NCBI GenBank assembly: GCA_045587025.1
Contig: JAZNBK010000010.1
Location: 1 to 13,094 of the forward strand
Source: UBA1740 sp045587025
GTDB taxonomy: Bacteria; Bacillota; Clostridia; Oscillospirales; CAG-272
Direction: 5' to 3'
DNA length: 13,094 nt
The notes under the pieces were generated by a model. The model was not told where the DNA came from. It did not search any database and worked only from the letters and a program-made list of their open reading frames with translations. Shown in pieces: positions 7,210 to 12,775 of this stretch. The position numbers and the translations under genes are program-made. Each line of letters starts with the position of its first letter. The stretch's first letter is position 1.

Positions 7210-7256
7210 CTTCCTTTCGGTATAATGGTGTTTACCCAACCGAAAGGAAGTTTTTT
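7210..7256 (+). terminator. Terminator of the four-helix-bundle gene
   Basis: CTTCCTTTCGGT (7210-7221) and ACCGAAAGGAAG (7239-7250) form a perfect 12-bp stem with a 17-nt loop, followed by TTTTTT (7251-7256). It marks the right edge of the hairpin-array/four-helix module; the next bases are IS3 remnant. Confidence 0.85.
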
Positions 7257-7257
7257 A

Positions 7258-7382
7258 TATGGAATAGCGGCTAATGCCATATTTCCTTTCTAACGAATGT
7301 GTAGATGCTCCATCTGTATATTCTTTTCGTATTTGTTCTCTAAAGCTTTCTGGATAATGCTTTTGTCTTTTTTGTTTCCCAT
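7258..7382 (-). pseudogene. IS3-family OrfA (helix-turn-helix) fragment, frameshifted and truncated
   Basis: The minus strand has GGAGG (7395-7391), 8 bases, then ATG (7382-7380). As written the frame closes after 30 codons. Adding one A to the A6 run just after the start restores MGNKKRQKHYPESFREQIRK followed by EYTDGASTHSLERKYGISRYSI, a typical N-terminal helix-turn-helix of IS3-type OrfA. The frame then hits a stop where the sequence meets the neighbouring terminator, so about 42 codons remain. No OrfB is present. This is a dead insertion-sequence end. Confidence 0.7.
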
Positions 7383-7384
7383 AG

Positions 7385-7432
7385 AAAAAACCTCCCACAG
7401 TAACATTTCTATTCTACTACAAGAGGTTTTTT
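7385..7432 (-). promoter_or_regulatory. Inverted repeat hiding the RBS of the OrfA fragment
   Basis: AAAAAACCTC (7385-7394) and GAGGTTTTTT (7423-7432) are perfect reverse complements with a 28-nt loop. In minus-strand RNA the downstream arm covers the GGAGG of the OrfA fragment, so read-through RNA would fold over the RBS. The same layout is seen at the IS200-like element at the left of the window. In plus-strand RNA the second arm ends in TTTTTT and could act as a terminator. Confidence 0.5.
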
Positions 7433-7593
7433 ATTCAATGTCCATTTTTACGAGTTCAGTTCAACAGTGCAGGATTTTTATTTTTTTCGTGCAATATTTT
7501 CGTAGTATAAAGCTGTCTGTATCGAAGATTCAGGATTTTTTTAAAAAACTTTGGCAAAATAATGGTACAAGTACCTGATAAGGAGAGCATTTC
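7433..7593. other. Non-coding stretch upstream of the tyrosine recombinase gene
   Basis: AT-rich. The first part (to about 7467) probably includes the outer end of the IS3-like remnant. TTTTCGTAGTATAA at 7497-7510 includes a TATAAA -10-like box but has no good -35. GGTAC-AA-GTACC (7564-7575) is a small inverted repeat just upstream of the recombinase RBS. No open reading frame here looks real. Confidence 0.4.
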
Positions 7594-8433
7594 ATGAAAA
7601 GAATTATACAGCAGAATGCAATGAAAGATTTTGAAAACTATCTGATAGAGGAGGAAAGGAGTAAAGCAACGATAGAAAAATATATGCGTGATGTGAGATG
7701 TTTTACATCGTTTGTTGGTGATGAGGAAATTGACAAACAGAAAGTTCTTGATTATAAAAGTAAACTTAGCGATGGATATGCCGTGGCAAGTGCCAATTCT
7801 ATGATAGCGGCGTTGAATTCTTTTCTTCGCTTTTGCGGTTGGCAGGATTTGTGTGTCAAGCAGTTCAAGATACAAAGACAAGCTTATTGCTCAGAGGAAA
7901 AAGAACTGACACGTGCGGAGTATGTCCGTCTGCTTGAAGCGGCGAATGACAAGCACAATGAACGTCTTAATCTCATCATTCAGACGATTTGCGGAACCGG
8001 AATCCGCGTGAGTGAATTGCAATATATCACAGTTGAAGCGTTGCAAAGAGGCGAGGCAGTCGTTAACTGCAAGGGTAAAAACAGACGAATCTTTATCGTT
8101 TCCGATCTAAAGAAAAAACTGCTCCGTTACGTTAAGGAGCAGAAGATAATCTCAGGAGCAATATTCGTTACAAGAAACGGCAAGCCAATCAGCCGTAATA
8201 ATATATGGAAGGAAATGAAAGCATTGTGCGAAAAGGCCCACGTTTTACCGAGCAAGGTTTTTCCGCACAATCTGCGACATTTGTTTGCTCGCACGTTTTA
8301 TGGCATTGAAAAGGATATTGCTAAGCTCGCAGATATTCTGGGACACGCAAGCATCAACACAACCCGAATTTATATCGTAACCACCGGCGCAGAACACAAG
8401 CGCAGAATGGAGAATATGCGTCTGATTATATAA
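7594..8433 (+). CDS. Tyrosine recombinase / site-specific integrase, probable DNA invertase
   Basis: A 279-aa member of the XerC/XerD/phage-integrase family with an N-terminal SAM-like core-binding domain (about 10-90) and a C-terminal catalytic domain. All catalytic residues are visible: Arg138 in GTGIRVSEL, a Lys in NCKGKNRR (160 or 162), HNLR with His225 and Arg228, His251 in LGHAS, and the nucleophile Tyr260 in TTRIYI. The enzyme is therefore probably active. The start is ATG 7594 with AAGGAG 8 bases upstream. Directly downstream lie three copies of a short palindromic site in mixed orientation flanking a promoter, which suggests local inversion rather than phage integration. Host XerC/XerD are unlikely given this context and the missing N-terminal length. 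Confidence 0.92.
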   Translation: MKRIIQQNAMKDFENYLIEEERSKATIEKYMRDVRCFTSFVGDEEIDKQKVLDYKSKLSDGYAVASANSMIAALNSFLRFCGWQDLCVKQFKIQRQAYCSEEKELTRAEYVRLLEAANDKHNERLNLIIQTICGTGIRVSELQYITVEALQRGEAVVNCKGKNRRIFIVSDLKKKLLRYVKEQKIISGAIFVTRNGKPISRNNIWKEMKALCEKAHVLPSKVFPHNLRHLFARTFYGIEKDIAKLADILGHASINTTRIYIVTTGAEHKRRMENMRLII

Positions 8434-8466
8434 AAAAACGACGCAACGGCGCCGATAGCGATAGAA

Positions 8467-8484
8467 ACATAACGAGAGTTATGT
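8467..8484 (+). repeat. Recombination-site copy A (direct orientation)
   Basis: ACATAAC-GAGA-GTTATGT: 7-bp inverted arms around an asymmetric 4-base centre. Same orientation as copy B, 31 bases centre to centre. Confidence 0.7.
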
Positions 8485-8495
8485 CCTTTATTGAA

Positions 8496-8517
8496 TAACA
8501 TAACGAGAGTTATGTTA
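8496..8517 (+). repeat. Recombination-site copy B (direct orientation)
   Basis: The same 18-bp core as copy A (8498-8515), here with arms of 9 bp (TAACATAAC/GTTATGTTA) around GAGA. It shares 20 bp with the reverse complement of copy C (8498-8517 against 8758-8777). Confidence 0.75.
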
Positions 8518-8552
8518 CATCTGATATCCAATAATTCATTAGATATACTAGG

Positions 8553-8581
8553 ATTATACTACGAAAAAACTTAAAAGTCAA
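8553..8581 (-). promoter_or_regulatory. Promoter inside the invertible segment, facing left
   Basis: On the minus strand TTGACT (8581-8576; 5 of 6) and TATAAT (8558-8553; 6 of 6) are separated by exactly 17 bases. It is the best promoter anywhere between the recombinase and the TasA operon, yet it points away from the operon and toward the 3' end of the recombinase gene. Confidence 0.8.
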
Positions 8582-8656
8582 TGACTTTATTAAAAATTAT
8601 ATGCACTTCGAGAGATTTTGTTGAATATTACATAAAAAAAGTATAGCAAAAAAACA

Positions 8657-8701
8657 CCTTTCGTGCATTTCTTTTAAAAAGATTTGGCGAAGGGCTTTTT
8701 T
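8657..8701 (+). terminator. Probable terminator inside the invertible segment, facing right
   Basis: CCTTTCG (8657-8663) pairs with CGAAGGG (8688-8694) with one G-U pair; the loop can form an additional CTTTT/AAAAG stem; TTTTTT follows one base later (8696-8701). In this orientation it would stop read-through from the recombinase gene into the tetR operon. It is weaker than the other terminators in the window. Confidence 0.45.
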
Positions 8702-8757
8702 GTTGCGCTTATTTTTTTGTGCTACCAAGAGCCAAACTGTTTTTTTTCTTCTTTTTA

Positions 8758-8777
8758 TAACATAACTCTCGTTATGT
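8758..8777 (-). repeat. Recombination-site copy C (inverted orientation)
   Basis: On the plus strand ACATAAC-TCTC-GTTATGT (8760-8777), preceded by TA. The centre TCTC is the complement of GAGA, so this copy is inverted relative to A and B. Confidence 0.75.
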
Positions 8778-8806
8778 CGTTTTTATTCTTGGTGAACATA
8801 TATCAT

Positions 8807-8847
8807 CTCCTAAAACGTGCGCCTGCGAGACAGGAGTTTTTTTTAGG
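8807..8847 (+). promoter_or_regulatory. Possible attenuator in the tetR leader
   Basis: CTCCT (8807-8811) can pair with AGGAG (8832-8836), directly followed by T8 (8837-8844). Alternatively CCTAAAA (8809-8815) can pair with TTTTAGG (8841-8847), and CCTG/CAGG (8822-8834) forms an inner stem. Mutually exclusive folds with a U8 run resemble a weak terminator/antiterminator. It would lie in the leader of the ON-state transcript. Confidence 0.3.
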
Positions 8848-8855
8848 GGCGTGGC

Positions 8856-8869
8856 GTAGTGTTCACTAC
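8856..8869. promoter_or_regulatory. Inverted repeat upstream of tetR, candidate TetR operator
   Basis: GTAGTG-TT-CACTAC, 6-bp arms, enclosed at a distance by GGGC/GCCC (8847-8850/8872-8875). It is 59 bases before the tetR start codon. TetR-family proteins usually bind such palindromes near their own gene, but no second copy was found in the window. Confidence 0.35.
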
Positions 8870-8928
8870 AAGCCCTTGCTAACTCAATTTGTAATTCGGT
8901 TTATGTATTGAATGGAGGTAAGACCGAA

Positions 8929-9582
8929 ATGAAGCATGAAACAGAAATTAAAGAGCTTCTTATCAGCAACACCATACATCTTATTGCCGAGGGCGGCTTT
9001 GAAAAAGCGACAACCAAGGAATTGACTCACTACAGCGGAGATTTGCATGATATCAAAATGAATGAAGTTTATATTTATCGTCTGTTCGGAAACAAAGAAA
9101 ACTTATATGAAGCTGCCTTTGTTTGCCTGGACAACGAGTTGTTTTACGCCTTTCAGCTCGGGGTCGAAGCCGTTGGCGGTTTTGCGCTTGATTTGAAAGA
9201 TAGACTTTACCAATTCTTTTTGATGGCATGGAAATTTATTTTGGGCAACGAGGCGCATTGTCGTTGTTACGTAAGATATTATTATTCAATTTATTTCAAG
9301 GGACACTCTCTTGCGGCTCACAAGAAGCTTTTTGAGGGTATAGTAGCTGAAATGGCTCCGTTCTTCAAGGAGGAAGCGGACGTCGTTTCTATATTACACA
9401 GTGTTTTTACTGCTTTGTTAGATTTTGGCATCCGTGTATATAACGGCGAACTTGAGGATAGTGAAATAAATACACCGCATATTTTCAACGTTTTGTACTG
9501 CATGATGGCGACTTATTTCAAGGAACAAGTAAAAAGCATTACGAATCATGCAGGAGGCAAAATTGAAAAATCAAAAATATGA
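8929..9582 (+). CDS. TetR/AcrR-family transcriptional regulator
   Basis: 217 aa. The N-terminal 60 residues form a TetR-type DNA-binding domain: TIHLIAEGGFEKATTKEL, then EVYIYRLFGNKENLYEAAF, matching the family pattern G-ATT--IA ... IY--F--KE-L. The segment between (THYSGDLHDIKMN) is longer than the usual A-GVS-GT turn, so the recognition helix region is atypical. The rest is a helical ligand-binding/dimer domain with no recognisable ligand. I start it at ATG 8929, behind GGAGG (8914-8918); an in-frame ATG at 8908 precedes that RBS and is less likely. It is the first gene of the putative operon controlled by the invertible segment and overlaps the next gene. It may tune operon expression after the switch is ON. 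Confidence 0.85.
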   Translation: MKHETEIKELLISNTIHLIAEGGFEKATTKELTHYSGDLHDIKMNEVYIYRLFGNKENLYEAAFVCLDNELFYAFQLGVEAVGGFALDLKDRLYQFFLMAWKFILGNEAHCRCYVRYYYSIYFKGHSLAAHKKLFEGIVAEMAPFFKEEADVVSILHSVFTALLDFGIRVYNGELEDSEINTPHIFNVLYCMMATYFKEQVKSITNHAGGKIEKSKI

Positions 9583-9850
9583 AAAGACATCAAAACTAAC
9601 GGAAAGCAAAAAATTTGATAACACTGCGGGCGCAGACACCTGCATTTGTTGCGGTGAAATTATTCCGGAAGGAAGAATGATTTGTATAAACTGCGAGGGA
9701 GGAATCGTTCCCCAAAATTATTCGATCTCAGACGAGCTGATTACAAACAAAGCTTTAACTTGCGATAAAATTGCAAACGATTGTTTGCAATCAAAAGAAA
9801 ATGAACAAGCTTGTGACACCTATATGAAGGAAGAAGACAACGATGACTAA
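9563..9850 (+). CDS. Small zinc-ribbon protein
   Basis: 95 aa from TTG 9563, which has GGAGG (9553-9557) 5 bases upstream; an in-frame ATG at 9548 lacks an RBS. The start overlaps the end of tetR by 20 bases and the stop overlaps the next start by 8 bases, so translation of all three is probably coupled. CICCGEIIPEGRMICINC holds two CxxC pairs 10 residues apart, a small zinc-ribbon pattern. The flanks are polar and lysine/asparagine rich and the tail is acidic; there is no signal peptide or membrane segment, so it should be cytoplasmic. It is not assigned to a known function; a regulatory or adaptor role in the operon is a guess. Confidence 0.75.
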   Translation: MKNQKYEKTSKLTESKKFDNTAGADTCICCGEIIPEGRMICINCEGGIVPQNYSISDELITNKALTCDKIANDCLQSKENEQACDTYMKEEDNDD

Positions 9851-11372
9851 CCAAAATGAAATAGTCAAACGCATAAACAACGCGAAAAGAATAGCCGTAA
9901 TCGTCGGCTTGCTGATTCTCGTTCTTATCATTGTAATTTTGTTGCTCCGCGGCTGTCAGGCGGGAGAACCTCCGCACGGCTCGGTGGATATCCCCGGTAA
10001 CGTCATTGATCCACCGTCTCCCGATATAACTCCAAAAGCCGATCTGGAATTTAACAATACCAACGCCGAAGAAAATGTTCCGTTCAATGTGGAAGGAATG
10101 AACGGCGGCGACAGTAAAAGTGCTCTTTACCGCATAATTGCTACATATAATTCAGATTTCATTTTGAAATACGATATGACGATCCGAGAGGACGAGGAAT
10201 TTCAAAAACTCGTAGAGATCATGAAGATTAAGGTAGAGCTTGTGGGAACAGACGGTGATTCACTCTTATATGACGGTCTGCTCTCAGATATGGCGACTCT
10301 TGAAATCAAGCTGAATGCCGATGCCGAAACCACGGAAGAGTATCTGTTCCGTATTACAATGTGTCTTGATTCTCCACTTTCCGAGCAGTATTACGGACAA
10401 AAGCTACTTGCCGATATGTCTTGGTGGATAGATGAACAGGACATCATCTCGATTGCCAACAACGAATTTGCTACCGCATCCAAGACAACTCCACCCGTTC
10501 CGCCTGCGTCAACACTCAATTTGAAATTCATTACGGTAAACGAAGGCGACAACTCCGCCTTTTATATGAAAAATATTGAAAACCTCGACAGTCAAACCAA
10601 ATATTTCGCATTCGAGGTAACTCACAGCGAGGAAATTGCGCTTGTAATCGAAAACAGCGTCTTTTTCGACAGCTCGTTAGGCGAGGTTTTGAAGCTTGAT
10701 ATGAAGCTTGTAAGCGAAAACGGAAGCACTACGTTATATAAGGGTCTGTTGAAGGACTTTTCCGTCAAACACACTCTTCCCAAAAACGATAGCAACAAAT
10801 CGACGGTATATTACAAAGTCACCGTTACCGCTGAAGGCTTGACCGAGGCGTATTGTGACACTAAACTTATATGCGATCTTTCCTGGACGATTGACAAAAC
10901 GAGTGAGCAGCTTAAAGTGCCTAACAACTGCTTTATTGCCTATGAGAAGGAAGAAACTCCGCCATCCGAAACGGCAACCTCTGTGGAGCTGACTGCAAAG
11001 GACGGATACGAAAATATCCCCTTTGACGTAACTAATATGCTCCCCGGTGACAGCGTAGCGCAATATTACTGTGTTTCGGTCACTCACGACAGCGCCGAGA
11101 CCGTCCGTTTTTCCGTGAATGTGGATACAGCGCAAAAGCTTTCAAACGTATTCAGAGTTAAGATTGAGCAGCTTATTCCCGACGCAGAGGATAAGGTGCT
11201 GTATGATGGCTTGATGAAGGATTGCGCTGCCGTTGACGTCAATATCACGGCAAGTGACAAAGCCGTCACCCCAATCTATTACCGTATCACAGCTTATACT
11301 AACGGCGCAGAGGTAGGCAACCAATACGCAGGAGAAGGTCTTACAGCCGATTTCTCTTGGCAATTACAGTAA
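9843..11372 (+). CDS. Membrane-anchored protein with three TasA/CalY-like repeats
   Basis: 509 aa. One hydrophobic helix (about 17-35) ends in LLLRGC at 33-38; this could be a plain N-terminal anchor or an off-consensus lipobox with Arg at -2. After a proline-rich linker come three related domains at about 68-196, 225-351 and 381-508. Each shows the pattern Y/F-----V/T-- ... LYDGL--D (LLYDGLLSDM 141-150; TLYKGLLKDF 297-306; VLYDGLMKDC 452-461), then a Y-rich strand, then an L-DLSW end (LLADMSWWI; LICDLSWTI; LTADFSWQL). Length, strand pattern and neighbours fit the TasA/CalY-type beta-sandwich fold. It is probably exported and exposed on the cell surface. A role as fibre anchor or assembly factor, comparable to TapA in Bacillus, is an inference; there is no evident similarity to TapA. 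Confidence 0.75.
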   Translation: MTNQNEIVKRINNAKRIAVIVGLLILVLIIVILLLRGCQAGEPPHGSVDIPGNVIDPPSPDITPKADLEFNNTNAEENVPFNVEGMNGGDSKSALYRIIATYNSDFILKYDMTIREDEEFQKLVEIMKIKVELVGTDGDSLLYDGLLSDMATLEIKLNADAETTEEYLFRITMCLDSPLSEQYYGQKLLADMSWWIDEQDIISIANNEFATASKTTPPVPPASTLNLKFITVNEGDNSAFYMKNIENLDSQTKYFAFEVTHSEEIALVIENSVFFDSSLGEVLKLDMKLVSENGSTTLYKGLLKDFSVKHTLPKNDSNKSTVYYKVTVTAEGLTEAYCDTKLICDLSWTIDKTSEQLKVPNNCFIAYEKEETPPSETATSVELTAKDGYENIPFDVTNMLPGDSVAQYYCVSVTHDSAETVRFSVNVDTAQKLSNVFRVKIEQLIPDAEDKVLYDGLMKDCAAVDVNITASDKAVTPIYYRITAYTNGAEVGNQYAGEGLTADFSWQLQ

Positions 11373-11387
11373 AGGAGAAAAAGGTAT

Positions 11388-11945
11388 ATGAATGAACACA
11401 AATTAAAGAAAAAACTGACGTTGATGATCGTAACCGTCATCCTCCTTTCAATAGGATTGACCGTTACCAGCTTTGCCTTGGCAAGCTCTATTGCGCAAAT
11501 TCGTAATAACCGTTTCGCTATGAGCATGGGAGTAAAGCTCACGATTAACGACGGCAATCCCGTTGACGTAACCGATATGATCTATGAGCCCGGCGGTACT
11601 TACAAAAGCGAATTTTCCATTGCCAACCTTGGAGGTTTTGACGTTTGGTATCGCGTGTATTTTACCGACGTAGAAGGCGCGCTGAAGGACTATATCACCG
11701 TTACCATAACGGAATTTAAAGGAACGCCTGACGAAAAAATTCTATGCGAGGGCAAAATTAGTGAGCTTAGCTCCAACAAGGTTAACGTGAGTACGCTTGC
11801 CGAGGGAATGAAAAGCACACTCTATATAGAGTTCTATTTTTCCCCCGAAGCAGGAAACGCTATGCAAGGACAATCGGTATCCTTTAACATCACCGCAGAC
11901 GCAACGCAGAAGAAAAACAACCCAGAAAAGATTTTCGGTAATTGA
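11388..11945 (+). CDS. TasA/CalY (camelysin)-like secreted protein
   Basis: 185 aa with a SipW-type signal peptide: KLKKKLTLMIVTVILLSIGL then TVTSFALASS. The mature part begins MGVKLTIND and contains YEPGGTYKSEFSIANLGGFD and VWYRVYFTDVEG, the strand pattern of TasA/camelysin proteins. These are exported, processed by SipW, and in Bacillus form amyloid-like biofilm fibres or surface proteases/adhesins. The RBS AAAGGAG overlaps the stop codon of the preceding gene, and the next gene starts 12 bases after this stop, so it is within a tight operon. It lacks the metal-ligand signature of a clear protease; a structural or adhesive role is more likely. Confidence 0.82.
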   Translation: MNEHKLKKKLTLMIVTVILLSIGLTVTSFALASSIAQIRNNRFAMSMGVKLTINDGNPVDVTDMIYEPGGTYKSEFSIANLGGFDVWYRVYFTDVEGALKDYITVTITEFKGTPDEKILCEGKISELSSNKVNVSTLAEGMKSTLYIEFYFSPEAGNAMQGQSVSFNITADATQKKNNPEKIFGN

Positions 11946-11956
11946 AGGAGAACTGC

Positions 11957-12700
11957 ATGAAAAAAGCATTACCAATCTTAAAAGCCGTCTTAGTATGGAT
12001 CGTTGTCGCCTTTTCCGTCGGAATGATGATATTCACGTTGATATCGGTCAATACATTTGACCAAAACGACCGCAATATTTTCGGTTTTAAGTTCTTCATC
12101 GTTACGAGTGACTCAATGTCAGCCACCGATTTTGATGCGGGCGACATTGCCATTTCCAAGAACGTCGATCCCAAAGCGCTGAAGGAGGGCGATATTATCA
12201 CCTTTCTGTCGCAGGATCCAAACAGCTTTGGAGAAACGATAACGCATAAAATAAGAAAGCTGACCACCGATGCGAACGGCCGTCCCGGATTCGTTACCTA
12301 CGGTACAACCACCGACACCGATGACGAAACTATCGTTACACACGAATTTGTCGTTGGTAAGTACGTCGGCAGACTACCGAAGGTGGGTTCGTTCTTTATG
12401 TTTCTTAAAACGACACCCGGCTATATTCTTTGTATTCTTCTTCCTTTTCTGCTTCTTATTCTTTCTCAGGGGCTTAATTGCGTCCGTCTGTTCCGCCAGT
12501 ACAAAAAAGAGCAAATGAACGAAATGAAGGCCGAGAGAGCCAAGCTCGAGGAAGAACGCGCCGAAAATCAGCGTATGATGGCAGAGCTGCTCGAGCTCAA
12601 AGCTATGCTTTCCAATAAAGAAGGCGAAAAAACGACTCCCCCGTCTACGTCCGAGGATAGTGCTGATAGCGTAGCGAACAGCACGACGGACAAAGCATAA
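11957..12700 (+). CDS. sipW: Signal peptidase I, SipW (ER) type
   Basis: 247 aa. A first membrane helix (about 5-31) is followed by the catalytic serine in TSDSMSATDFDAGDIAI (Ser53) and, in place of the bacterial lysine, a histidine in ETITHKI (His97). The Ser/His arrangement and the GTTTDTDDE segment (116-124) are those of the ER/archaeal type, as in Bacillus SipW, which processes TasA and TapA. A second membrane helix (about 155-176) is followed by a 70-residue charged tail with a coiled-coil stretch (about 184-220), longer than usual. The start is ATG 11957 with AAGGAG 6 bases upstream. Its substrates are almost certainly the flanking TasA-like proteins. Confidence 0.92.
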   Translation: MKKALPILKAVLVWIVVAFSVGMMIFTLISVNTFDQNDRNIFGFKFFIVTSDSMSATDFDAGDIAISKNVDPKALKEGDIITFLSQDPNSFGETITHKIRKLTTDANGRPGFVTYGTTTDTDDETIVTHEFVVGKYVGRLPKVGSFFMFLKTTPGYILCILLPFLLLILSQGLNCVRLFRQYKKEQMNEMKAERAKLEEERAENQRMMAELLELKAMLSNKEGEKTTPPSTSEDSADSVANSTTDKA

Positions 12701-12775
12701 TTTGCTGTATTGCGATGAAATCGCTTTACATAGTTAGTCTGACAGAAAAATAAATCAACAAGGAGGAAACTAAAA
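12701..12775 (+). other. Gap between sipW and the last TasA-family gene
   Basis: The longest gap in the operon (75 bases). It has a small hairpin GCGAT-GAA-ATCGC (12712-12724) followed by only TTT, and a strong RBS AGGAGG (12761-12766). The hairpin may protect mRNA or set different levels for the fibre gene; it is too weak to call a terminator. Confidence 0.3.

Larger units (their letters stand above)
8467..8777. mobile_element. Invertible DNA segment (inverton) carrying an outward promoter, OFF orientation
   Basis: Copies A and B (centre GAGA) and copy C (centre TCTC) are inverted repeats around about 240 bp. The segment holds a near-consensus promoter on the minus strand (8553-8581), facing away from tetR, and a plausible plus-strand terminator (8657-8701). 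Inversion about copies B and C maps base p to 17275-p. The -35 would move to 8694-8699 and the -10 to 8717-8722, facing tetR about 200 bases before its start codon. The adjacent recombinase gene is the obvious actor. Sites and promoter are seen; inversion itself is inferred. Confidence 0.75.

Noticed and set aside
8684..8911. 75-aa plus-strand ORF between the recombinase and tetR
   Set aside because: It crosses a recombination site and a T-rich hairpin, lacks an RBS and has low-complexity Phe/Leu composition; it would be broken by inversion.
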